Origin: Neospora caninum Liverpool
Lineage: Eukaryota > Apicomplexa > Conoidasida > Eucoccidiorida > Sarcocystidae
DNA length: 64,000 bases
Assembly: GCF_000208865.1 (NCBI RefSeq)
Contig: NC_018397.1
Coordinates: forward strand, 434,001-498,000
Direction of reading: 5' to 3'
In this document: in pieces, positions 24,125 through 34,962 of the stretch
Numbering within the stretch: position 1 is the stretch's first letter
Layout of the letters: every line of letters starts with the position of its first letter
The notes under the pieces: model-generated
The model's input: the letters and a program-made list of their open reading frames with translations, nothing else
Databases searched by the model: none
What the model was told of the DNA's origin: nothing
Program-made: the position numbers and the translations under genes

Positions 24125-26142
24125 CGGACCGTGTGCCACATTCCGGAGTGGCTTCGGCCCCCCTCGCAGCGGCGAAATAGCGCCCGTGTTCCCCTTTGCC
24201 AACAACGTTTTTAAAAGGAGGAATGACGCGCGATTCCCCTTTCTTCCCTAGCCGTTGGACAGGGGGGAAATGCCGCCTTTACCATGCGAGAGGACAGCGG
24301 CGGCGAGACACGAGGGCAAAACCAGTGCAGAACGGAATTCGGAGACCACGCGGAAAAACGCCGGGCCACATTTTGCAGCAAATGAATTTTAAATGGGCCA
24401 AGAGATCTGCCGATAGCCGCCTCGAGAAGCAAGGGGGACCACTGGGCTGGGAAATTTGAGTCGCAAAACAGACCAGTCTCGACTCTGAGACCAGGAGAAC
24501 CTGCACAGACCAAGTAGCGACATCCGCCACTGCACCCTTTTCTCCCGAGGTATAGACTTCTCTGTCCGTTGTCGCCACCTCTAGCTTGAGAAAAGGTTGT
24601 GTCGTATGCTGTCCCAAGTGGAAATTTTTCTCAGGGAAATCGTTTTCCTCGCCTCACAGTAGCTGACGTGTGCGTTCTTTCGGTGGACACGGCGGCGACT
24701 TTGCGCGGCTGCGAACGAGAACCTCAGCGCGCAAGGTTTTGTAAATCGAACCTCCGCTACAAACGCTCGGCTTCGATGAACAAGAAAGATCAGAGAGCGG
24801 AACGTGTTTCCAGAGCGTCAACGATGCAAACTGCTTGAACGCTCCGAGCCTCGAGCTGCGAAAAACGAGCGACTAGACAAACCCAACATGCGTACTCATA
24901 CACCGCACAGAGACGGGAGCTGTGCACGCAACTCGGCAGTTTTCGCTTTCTCGGATGAACAGCAAGAGAGTCGCAAGTTCCACACCCGCGTCGAGAGAGA
25001 CATCACCACAGATTCCACGTCTTTTCCGACTCACTTGACGCCGGTACGGGTCACGTAGCAGCAAGTACCACAACTTTCACAGGGCGGTGCCGATATGCCA
25101 AAGACAGTCGTTCCTGACCCGGTGGCCCTCGCAGCACACGCTGGCGATTCGTGCTCAGCGCTAATGCGACTTTGTGCGCTTTCCTCGTTCTTCCCTCACG
25201 TTGCCGAAACACCGTGTTGGAAAAGACATTCTCTCAAAAAGCAGCGAGATTGCAAATCCCCTTTTTAGACTCTCGACGCCCCCCCTGCTGGATGCCAGCC
25301 TGGCGCTAAAGTTCAGGACGCAAACTTCGGTTCCGCGAGAAAGGAAAGAAAGGACGCTCTGTTCGCGCGAGGGAAGTTTCGCTTTCACAGGAAGGCGGTG
25401 CTCCAAGATTTTTCGTCATTTCTCCGGGGCGAAGCAACGCTCTGGAGACAAGAAAAGCCGTAGGTAAAGTGCATGCGCGCCCACGAGTGGCAGTCTCTCG
25501 CCAGAGCGCAGAAACACTGGCGGGCAGAAGAGTCACGTTTTCCCAGATTCGACGACATCGGAGGCTATGATGTGCAGCTCTGCTTTGTCGACAGCGAAAA
25601 CACGGGTCCAGGTCGGTTTTTGCGGGGATCCTATTCAGTGTGGGTTTCCTCGGCTGCTTGTCTTTTTTGCGAGGGGAGCGCAGAAGGCGTTTCCCCTTGC
25701 TGACGACACGGGGCGCACAGACAGGGACTTGTCGGCTCGTTGGATGTCCCTATGGTGTGGTGTTCTGGAACTCAAAATGGAAGCACCGAAGAACCCAAGG
25801 ACGGCGGGGGGAGACGACACGGGTGTTTCATGTTGTGATTCCACACAGACACCGGGAGGACGGGAGCGACATCGATGAAATCTGGAGTTTCGCAGCTGCC
25901 CAGAAGCGTGAGGTTTGTCTCTCAAGAATCTTGAATAAAAATACAGTCGAGAGGCCCCTTTCCTTCGCGTCTCGGAGTCTTCTCGTTCTCGGGTCTACTC
26001 GTAGGTGTCTGTGTGTGCACCGGGTTCGGTCCGCCTGGCCTTCTCTCTTGGCACGTCCTCGCGTTGCCCCGCTTTCCTGTCTGTCGCTCCCTCCTCGCAG
26101 AAGTCGCCCTTTCCCTCCACACGATTGACAGCCACCGGCAGC

Positions 26143-26250
26143 CCTCGCCTCAGTCTCGCTGCCGCCTTCCCTCGCCTCAGTCTCGCTGCCGCCTTCCCTC
26201 GCCTCAGTCTCGCTGCCGCCTTCCCTCGCCTCAGTCTCGCTGCCGCCTGC
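26143..26250 (+). repeat. 27-bp tandem repeat, four copies
   Basis: The unit starts CCTCGCCTCAGTCTCGCTG and repeats four times, the last copy ending in TGC instead of TTC, with a truncated fifth unit. It lies 120-230 bp before the HDDC2 ATG, probably in the 5' leader or core promoter. Confidence 0.93.
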
Positions 26251-26369
26251 CCTCGCCTGCATCTTTCTGGGGCGCCTTCCCTCTCTCTGCGAGTTCCCAC
26301 CTTCTACCTCGGCTCCTCTTTTCCCCTCCTCGTCTCATTCTCTCTCTGGACGTCTCTCCAGAAGGCACG

Positions 26370-28151
26370 ATGCCGGCCTCTTCTGCCTCCCCTTCACCTC
26401 CTCTCTCCGAGGCATCCGCGGGCGGAGCCGGCAGCGAGGGGACTTGCTACTGCTCGTTGTTGAATTTTCTGCTCATTGTCGGGAAGTTGAAGAAACTGAA
26501 AAGGACAGGATGGAAGCTCTGCGAAGTGCGCGAACCGGAGAGCGTTGCCGAGCACTCGTTTCGAGCGGGAATTTGCGCCTTCCTGCTTGGGACCGATCCG
26601 CAGTCTGCCAAGTTGATTCGCGAAAACAAGTTAGACAGAAACAAGTGAGCAGCAAGTCTCACGTGGCAACACCTACGACTCGCCCCAAACGCTCTTGCAT
26701 AGGCGCCTCTGATATGCGCAAGAGCTCGCGAAGGGGAAAAGGAAGAGTAAGGGTGAGGGGAGCGCCGGAGGAAGAGAAGCCGGGCAAAACAGAGACGATG
26801 ACACAGCGAGAGGTAGAGAGAGCGGCAGGGAGCGGACAGATCCGGAAACAAAGGGGACAGGGGAGAAATGGAAGAACACGGGGGCGAACGGAGAGACAGG
26901 ACATCGGACTGTGTTGTGCCATCGGTTTCGAGGCATGTGCTGTCTCGGGTTCCGCTCGTTCGTTGCCGGCAGATGCATCAAGATGGCCCTCGTCCACGAC
27001 CTCGCCGAGGCTCTCGCCGGCGACATTACACCGCACTGTGGTGTGTCGGCTGAAGCGAAGAGACAGCGCGAACGCGAGGCGCTGCAGAAAATCGTACAGC
27101 CTCTCCCTGCCTCTGCAGATTCTCCTTTTCTTTCTTGTGACCGGTGTAGAAGAACAGCCACAAACGAGCAGACTTCCGGCGGGGAAGTGACTCCACCGGT
27201 GCTGCCTGTAGGCGAGGAAATCCTGTCCCTCTGGGAGGAGTATGAAGAAGGTATGAGGCTGGCCGTGTGTCAAAATGCATCAACAGTCATCAATTGCGTC
27301 TTCTATGCGTCGTACACAATATAAATATGTTCTTAGTTGGTATTAGTGTGGCGTGAGTCTTCGCATTTGTTGTGGCAAGTGAGCTCAGTGCGTGCTTCGG
27401 CTGTGGGAAAAGGGAATTCTCGCTGCGACACAGGAACGAGGAGAATGGTGTTTCCGGATGAAGATTGGTTGTCTTTCTCATTCCAGCTTAGGCTGTGCAG
27501 TCTGCGCACAGCCGGCGGGGTGAGCCTTCAGCTCATATGATTTTCCGTCGGTAGGGGGTTTCGCTGTGGGAGAAGTCGCTAGCAAGCGGGAACGTCGGAA
27601 TCCACAAGTGTTTGTTTGCTGTCCTATTTCTGCTCTTCTCTGCTGTCCGTTTTTGCCGGTTTTCTGATTGGCTAATATGCATCTTTGCGAGCAGACGGCG
27701 CCGCTCCATTGGGATAGTACGCAGCAGGAGTGCGGATCAGTGTGTAGCATTCGAATGCGTGTTGTGCGCAGGAACTACGGAGGAAGCAAAGTACGTGTTT
27801 GACATTGACAAGTTCGAGATGATCCTTCAGGCTTTCGAGTACGAGTCGGATCCTTCTCAGGCCGGGCCTTCCTGCGGGCCGTTTTACCACAAGGCGCAGG
27901 AGGAAGCGGAAGAGAAACAGCAGCCGAGCAATAAGGATGCGCACGAGACACCGGCTGTCGCCGACGAGCACGGCCCCCGGAAAAGACGGCGGGTGTATCT
28001 GCCCACGTTTTACCGGTCAACAGAGAACGTGTTTCGCAGTGACCTGTTCAGAGGCCTAGACTTCGTTCTCAGGAACCGACGAGAAACGCTGCCACAGGTG
28101 CGGAGGGCCGCAGTGATGGACGCTCGGGACAAGCAAGATGCGGAAAAGTGA
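26370..28151 (+). CDS. HD-domain nucleotide phosphohydrolase, HDDC2/YfbR-like (5'-deoxynucleotidase)
   Basis: Three exons, 26370-26644, 26973-27250 and 27772-28151, have matching phases and give 310 aa. Family hallmarks appear in order: RTGW, then [11 protein letters not shown] with metal-binding H62, then [15 protein letters not shown] with the HD pair H100-D101, then [27 protein letters not shown] with the last metal-ligand Asp near 197, then a FYRSTENVF segment. The family hydrolyses (deoxy)nucleoside 5'-monophosphates using a divalent metal. Human HDDC2 is about 200 aa, so this copy is about 100 residues longer. The extra length comes from an N-terminal Ser/Pro stretch, an insert at about 138-171 and another at about 211-252. 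PRKRRRV at 253-259 resembles a nuclear localisation signal. Without the third exon the family match would be incomplete, which supports the model. Confidence 0.95.
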
Positions 28152-29991
28152 AGAAACTGGTGGATGACATGTGGCTACGTTACACGTTATCGGAACTGCG
28201 TCAGTTTAGCAAGGACTTGATGTAGAGACAACTTCTGGTGTTATAGACGAATTCCAAACACAAATGTTGCAAGGTCTCACCCCTGGCACGCGAAAAAATG
28301 CAAAACATTTGTCAGAACGTCCCCGCGGGAACGCGGGAGAAAGCATCTCTCCAGATTTTGTATTAGCACACTCACGTGCTGTTGTGTTCATGTTAGAGGA
28401 ACAAGCAAACCTTCACCCGTTTCACAGTAGATCGCTGGTCTTCTGGGCGGCTAATACGAACGGTAGTGGATCCTTTGCGTGCACAGCTCTTCTGGACCAC
28501 TAGGAATATGTTTGCTACTGAGGCATCTTGTGAGGAAAACCACAAAATACTTGCCAGGTCACAGTCCGGTGGAACGCTTTTGGCGTCACAGTTTGCTACA
28601 GAAGCTGAAAGCCGGTGAACAGGCGCAGTGAGAAAGCACAGCCAATATCTCAGCACTGGAATGTACATGCTGGATTTCAAATGACAGTAAGGACGGAGGA
28701 CCGAACGGTCCGGCGAAGGCCGTGAGTTTAAAGTCTTGCCACTGCTGCCACGCCCTTCATGCAAGGTCGACATGCCTGTCTGCCAAGTCAGAGACCTACA
28801 GTCCTCTTTTGTTTCTCTGGCTACTCCGCTGCATGTCGGACTTCCCTGTTTCCTCACAGGCATTCACGGTCATGGGGAACTCTACCTGCGATGTGCTAAA
28901 GTCCATGGCAAGCGCCCACTCTTCGAGGCTTGCCATCCCTACGCTGGAGCTGGGATAAAGGGACATGATGCACGTTTGTGCTGATCCATCAGTTTTCTTA
29001 TCTTTCCTCATATGTGACTATGTGACACCACGAACTTGGATTAGGCAGTCAGTCTCTCAGACAGCAAGGGCGATCCGTCGGTGCTGTGCAGCACGGCAAG
29101 ACATACATTTTCCCTGTGGAGTTCTACAGACAGCGGAAATCGTTATTGATATTGCATTGGCATTTGGGGACATACATACTAGCAAACCACCGGCTTTGGA
29201 TAATATTACTTTTGACAACGGATAGTATGCTAGAAAATACCATCCAGGGTCTTCTACGGACGACAGCCCAACAGTATGGGCATCCTCGACTCTCCCGTGC
29301 CGCACACTGTGGCCATTCTCGTTCGCTTCTCCAATTTTGACCCCCTAATATGGCAACAGACCGACTGGGAGCAACCCTCCAGAGATAAGAGGTGAGATCC
29401 AGGACACTGGTTAACATCGGCCGATGGACGCCTTCAACAAAAATCGGGTTTTGCGGTTTTCTGTTGACTACGGCAGGCTCGTAGGCTACCTAACTTGTTT
29501 CGGTTTTCCCCTCTTGGCTGTCGTTTTTAATGCAAACTCCTCTTTTCCCGTAGTATTACCACTTACTCATTCGAAATGGGCATGCTCACCCGAGACCTCC
29601 AACCCATCACCCGCGCCCCGCAAATTGTGGGTCTTTGGTGCTCGACTCGCCAGTGCGGCATCGAGTTTGCACAGTGAATCGACGAGATTTCTACTCGCAA
29701 GTTAGCAGGAGGTATGCCGTTGACTGTTGCATGCCACTGGCAGGCAGCAAACCTTTACCCATGTTGACCATCTCTAGCTTTCTTTTTCAGCACAAGGCGC
29801 CGCTTCCGTTGTATGTTGTCTCGTAAGCGCACCCTTTGAAGTCACTTGGATTTTAGACTCTCTGTCTGGTGAACTTGATGCTGGGCGCAGCTGAGGGCAA
29901 GGCATGACTTCGGTTCTCGAGGCCAGTGCAGATTATAACTCTGACCCCAACGTCACCTCTTGATCAAGCTTGTGATTTTTCCTTTCCTAAA
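28152..29991. other. Intergenic region between HDDC2 and SRS genes
   Basis: This 1.8-kb, relatively AT-richer spacer holds the HDDC2 3' end and the SRS promoter. I see no supported gene, repeat array or RNA in it. Confidence 0.6.
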
Positions 29992-31716
29992 ATGCAAGGC
30001 CCGAAGTTGGGGGGCTTCGAGGTCTCGAAAGGCCTGCGATACAAACTCAGCGCGTCAATCCTCGTTGGCCTGGCATGCCTGACAGGCTGCGCGGCGGTAG
30101 CATCAGGTCCGATTTCCTGCACAGGAAGTAACAAGTTTGCTGCCGTGTCGCTCGAAAAACAAGGAAGTCAAGTCGAACTGCAGTGCCCGGACAGTTCAAC
30201 TTTGGTTCCAGAACCGAATTCGCACCAGTTCTGCCAAAACGCCGCATGTACCGCAAGGGCAGATTTGACCAAAATAGGGGTGTGGCACGAAGTCGACGGG
30301 GAAGTACTCACACCGTCCCGACAAAAAACAGACGGCTATATCCTCACATTGAGTGTCAATCCCAAAGAATCGAAGACCCTATATTTCCAGTGTCGTCAGG
30401 GGACGAAGCAGAGAGGCGGAAACATCGAGTCTGGTCAAGAGGAGAGGACAGAAGTAACTTGCACATTTCAAGTGGCAGTGCACGGTTCACAGGCAGCCAC
30501 CACTGCAGCAAAAGAAGGTGAGCCGTCTGTAACAACTCCATGGCCGTCGCTGGACTTCTTGTGCCTCACTAGACTCAGCAATCTGCCGCCAGGGAGGCTG
30601 TTTGTAGAGTTGAAAGGGTGAAGGGGGGTGTCCTTGCGCAGTTTTGGAGGGTGCGCATCTGCATCTTGTTGATGCTTTAGTAGACATGCCAGCAGTATGG
30701 AGTCCAACAGAAGGGTTCTTAAAGTCTTCAGATTCCTTGAAGAGCCTCCAAAACAGTCGCTCACGACACCCTCACGACTCCGCTGTCACACTCCTTTGTA
30801 ATTCCTCTGTTGTCACCAGACGTACATATGGTTTCTTTTTGGTATCCTAATCAACACGAAATCTTCTCTCAAGTACTCAGGTCTTTCCCTGGTTCCTCGA
30901 TGACGTCATACATAGCCGTTCAATCTCACTGCCGTCTATAGCTGCCCTCCGATGTTCCCCTCGAAGGCGCGCAGTCTCCTTTCTTTGAGAGGCTGTTACG
31001 TGCGTTAAACGAACACTACCCGTCGTTCTCTATGTCTGTGTGTCTGAATTTTTTAAAGCGAACAGTATCAGCCGTTTCTATATTTCCGTGTGTCTAAATT
31101 TTCTTTAGAGGAGTGCACAAATGGCAGGCACGTGTCTGTCCAACTCAATTCCAACTCCAAGGAGGTCACATTTCGGTGCGGCGCTGACGCAGGATTGTTG
31201 CCAACCAACTTCGAAAATGCTTTCAGGGGACATGAGTGTAGCAGTGAAGTGAGTCTATCGGATCTCAAATTGGCTGCTTCTCTGGTAGAAGGAAAGTCGG
31301 CTACTTCACCGGACGGTGCAACACCGGTTTTTCGTGCAGGAGATGTGGCAGCCTACACATTCTCACTATCGACGATTCCCAGCTCCGACACCTACCTTTG
31401 CTACAAGTGTGCTCCAACTACAAATAATGGATCTGGAGACTCCAGACTTTCCAACGAATGTAAAATTATGATAACTGTCTCTTCTATACCACCTTCAGCG
31501 CCGGGTGAGCAAGCTGACGGTACGCATCCTGGTGAACCAGGTCAAACTCCAAATGAACCAGGTCAAACTCCAAATGAACCAGGTCAAACTCCTGGTGAAC
31601 CAGGTCAAAATGTTGACGAATCCGAACCGTCAACTGGCAGTTCACGGAAGTCGACCAGAGGACGGTGGATTCTTGCCGTAATATTGATGTTTTCCACGCT
31701 TCTCGCTTTGAGCTAA
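29992..31716 (+). CDS. SRS-domain (SAG1-related) GPI-anchored surface antigen
   Basis: Two exons, 29992-30517 and 31109-31716, spliced at GAAG|GTGAGC and TTCTTTAG|AG, give 377 aa. Residues 1 to about 38 are a basic N-region and hydrophobic core ending AAVASG, a signal peptide. Domain 1 has six cysteines (ISC, LQC, FC, AC, FQC, TC) and domain 2, in exon 2, has six (EC, RC, EC, YLC, KC, EC), the pattern of the two-domain SAG1 fold. A Pro/Gly stalk with the heptapeptide EPGQTPN repeated about four times precedes a polar spacer and a C-terminal hydrophobic tail (ILAVILMFSTLLALS), a GPI-attachment signal. Known SRS proteins coat the parasite and act in host-cell attachment and immune recognition. 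The single intron between the two domains fits the family. An in-frame ATG 66 nt upstream is less likely because it would bury the signal peptide. Confidence 0.95.
31534..31611 (+). repeat. 21-bp tandem repeat coding the SRS stalk
   Basis: The unit begins GAACCAGGTCAAACTCC and encodes EPGQTPN. There are three full copies (the third ending in G) and a partial fourth. Confidence 0.93.
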
Positions 31717-32913
31717 TTTGTTTAGATGAAGCTTTCCTTTCTCGCTTTTGTTTCTCGTGAGATACGTGCGTCTACATTTTGCCCACGTCGCTCCAAATGG
31801 GGCGGAAGACAGGACGGCAGCGTGAGCATGTCGGTGTGTGAACTGGTCGGCACTGCCAATGATTTTCGTGGAGGGTACGTTCTCATGCGAAGGGGCCTGC
31901 CGGATTAATTTTCAAATCTACCTTTACCGTCAAAACACCTTAATGAAGTTACATTTGTTGACGACTCCATACAGCAGTCACTGACTTCCGACTTCCATGC
32001 TCATTTGTGGAGAGTCTGGGTGCCGCATTGCAGGAGCGCTAGAAGTATCCTTTTACGCCGATTAGTTCACTATGCAGGCAAATGACTCTCAATCTTGCTT
32101 GATAAGATACTTGCGTACAATTCGTGTTCGACTGCTCCATCATGGCGGCGGCAGCACGACACACCGTAGCAAGCAACCTCAAACAGCCCTCAGAATGTGC
32201 ACGCGGTTTCTGGGTACCTGTGTGGTCTGAGATTACGCCTTTCTGCGTTGAAGCCACAAAAGAATGCACGACAACTACTGTGAGATTGCCACAGTCGCCA
32301 TGGGGCGTTTAGTCTTAGTATTTGTCAGTTTGCGCATCCATAACGCTTTGCCTTCTGCAAGAGTGTAGCTTTAATCGTTTTGGCAGAGCGAGCGGTCATC
32401 GAAACACATGTGTCAGGACACAGAGCGTCAGTATCCCTTTGCGAAACAGAAGGTAACCTTTTCGTGTGGAAGCCCATAATACCTCCGCTGTACAACGAAC
32501 GTGTCCCAGGCTTCTCTGCGGCGCCTGCCAGGTAGAAGCGTAACACAACTGCGTCTACCTGTGACTTGGCTCCTTCTAAGGAGACATCCGACGAGCGCCA
32601 GCAGAATGGACTTTGTGTGCCCAACTGCGACCGAACACGGAGGAGGCCATGCGTGTGATCAGCAAGGTTCGCTGGATTCAGCGAACTCAAAAACATTCTG
32701 CAGCGCCCGTATCGCACACCGGCGTCACCCGCGACCGTGTCAACCTTCGGAGTATGCAGTGTTCGGCTGAGTTCCACATCTCATTCCTTCGAGGGCTACG
32801 GAAAGACGTTGCTTCAGAGGGTGGCTACGGCCGAGAACTAGGCATGAGGACGCTTCGATCTTTCTGCTTTCAGACGAAATAGAGGAATGGCGGATAGGCG
32901 CCACGGCCTCTTA
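31717..32913. other. Spacer between SRS gene and tRNA
   Basis: It contains only the SRS 3' untranslated region and unannotatable sequence. No gene, repeat or RNA is supported. Confidence 0.6.
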
Positions 32914-32918
32914 GCCGT

Positions 32919-32975
<57 letters not shown>

Positions 32976-32986
32976 GGGTCACGGCA
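32914..32986 (+). tRNA. tRNA-Phe (anticodon GAA)
   Basis: A complete 73-nt cloverleaf without an intron. Acceptor GCCGTGA pairs with TCACGGC, followed by discriminator A. D-arm GCTC/GAGC. Anticodon stem TCAGA/TCTGA encloses loop CTGAAGA, with GAA at 32947-32949. The variable loop is AGGTC. T-arm CCTGG/CCGGG encloses TTCGATC. All stems pair perfectly. The D-loop and T-arm carry the internal A and B boxes for RNA polymerase III. CCA is not encoded, as expected for eukaryotes. Confidence 0.97.
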
Positions 32987-34962
32987 CTCTTCATTCATGT
33001 AGTAAATGCTCTCGTTGTTCGTGGGACTACTGTTTGCTGCCGAACAGTAAATGGCCTTTGTCATTTCTTTTTCTTCAAACGCCTTCTGCCCTTGGCTTAT
33101 CCATGTCATGTGGCCTGATAAAAGGCTCTGGAACATGGAGACTTCTTCCACGGAAACACGGGTAAGCTGTGCAACCAAATACCTGCTTTAGAGGGTTTTG
33201 CGGTTTGTCGCCACAGCGCATGCAGCCGTCCGGGCGTGAATTAGAAAAAAACGAATAAGGTAGCATGGGTTTCAGAATGGAAGAAGAAAAGCGCCGCTCC
33301 TGCATTGTGGATGGTGATGTTCCTATTCCTCTGGTATTCTTAGGAATTCTCTGCACGCCTCCCACCGTGGACTACCGCCGGGTGTTTCCTAAAACAGGCG
33401 GACTGCTTGCTGACTACGGAATTGCAGATGTCCACCGGGGCTCGCGGCTGGGAAAAAACTGACACTCTAATCCTGCTAGGCTTTTGTGACGCTTACCATC
33501 TCTCTGCTTCTCCACAAAAAGAAGCCGCTACGCAGAAACAGGAGAAGGTTATAGGCGTATCCGCCATTCGTGTCAGTGTGCTGCGGAGGTTTGCTCGGTT
33601 CGCGCCTGGACGCACACTTCCCAGGCAGCGTCATTGTGTTTCTCCTATCAAGCATCCGAGGATGCGAGATACATCCCCCCTTGTTTCCCACTTTTTCGCG
33701 GGCTCTTTTGCCTGACAATGTTTCTGAACCATCTCTGGTTTTCTCCTCTGTGGTGGCCCGGGTGGTTTAGCATGTACCGCCCCATTCACCACCAGCCAGA
33801 CCAGTGAGATTTTGGGGGGCGAAGGCAGCCATCAGGAAAACGACACAGAAGAAGGGCGGAAGAGCACTTGCTACCTAACCAAGAAAAGCCTTCCAACAAC
33901 GGAGACTACGACTCCGTGCGGTCTACCCTTCGCGGGGTGCGGCCAGGAAATCACCCGTTTTGGGCGCCTTGCTCCTCAGGTGTATCCCATATCCTCTGGA
34001 GGTTCTACCTAGGAAATTCTGAGGCATTTGACGTGGAAATGTTGCTTCGCCCACTTTAACCTAGTGAACGTGCTCCGCAGGTTCCACAAGCACCTGCAGC
34101 TGGGCAGCACTTTCGATTTTTCCGTGAGTGGACACGCCCGCCCGAGCTCTGAGCTGGAAAAACGAAAAGGTGTGCGACTTCTGGGGCTGAAAGCCTTCGG
34201 TATCCGAAAGCAGAGGTAGCGGATTTTATGACAGTTAAATCGCGAGTTAGCTCTCGACTCCGCAGGAGGAAAGAAAACACCTTAATAGCAGTCTTCCGAT
34301 GAGCCGGGACAGTCCGCTAGCACAGGAAATGGATGCCCTCGGCTTGCGTATACATTGAAAGACACATGACAGCTTCGCCATGGCTGCGGTGCCTGAACTA
34401 CAAGAGCTTCTCTTTTTAGGACAAAAAGGCTGTTTCCCCCTGGGCCGTGTCTTTTTGTCGGAAACTGCCGTGGATGAGTCGACAAACGGGCACACGCACA
34501 AACACACAACACCAACAGTCCCCGTTCCCATCACTCTCTGCTCAGGTTCATGCTCCTCTTTCTCTGCCTTTAAATGGTCTTCAACAAACAGTGAACTCGT
34601 CTTCCAATCACTTTTCCTTTCTTCTGCACTCGTCGCAAAATCCGTCCGCTCTCTGACTGTCCCATCGCGGCTTCCCGGTTCTCCTTTCCTCCTGGGTCTC
34701 CTAAACCCTCTGTTCCCTTCGACCCTCCCCGTTCCTCTCTCCTTTCCGCTCCCTGACTTCCTTGGCAACCATGTTCCCTTTCGTTTCATCCCAAGTCTTC
34801 AGAGCCGTCTAGTTCTTGGCGTGTCTCGTCTCCCCCTCTCCTTCCCGTTCTGCCTCCCTCGCATCCGCTCCCGTTTGATCCTCCCCTACGCACATATGCC
34901 TATATGTGTACATAAATTGATGCTGCGCAGAGACCTGTCCTCTGTAGCTGACTCTCTTGTGT
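32987..34962. other. Spacer between tRNA and AP-3 delta 3' end
   Basis: No supported gene. It should contain the AP-3 delta 3' untranslated region. There is no obvious oligo-T terminator in the first 40 bases after the tRNA. Confidence 0.6.

Larger units (their letters stand above)
23876..26369. other. Divergent intergenic region (RING gene / HDDC2 gene)
   Basis: This 2.5-kb spacer should contain both promoters. It holds a partial near-palindrome at 24111 and a 27-bp tandem repeat at 26143-26250 in the presumed HDDC2 leader. No coding exon is supported. Confidence 0.6.

Noticed and set aside
30518..30621. Continuation of SRS exon 1 past GAAG|GTGAGC to a stop at 30621
   Set aside because: It would drop the second six-cysteine domain and the GPI tail, which join in phase at 31109.
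33755..33830. Possible second tRNA-like sequence (GGTGGTTTAGCATG)
   Set aside because: No acceptor or T-arm pairing can be made; only a D-arm-like fragment is present.
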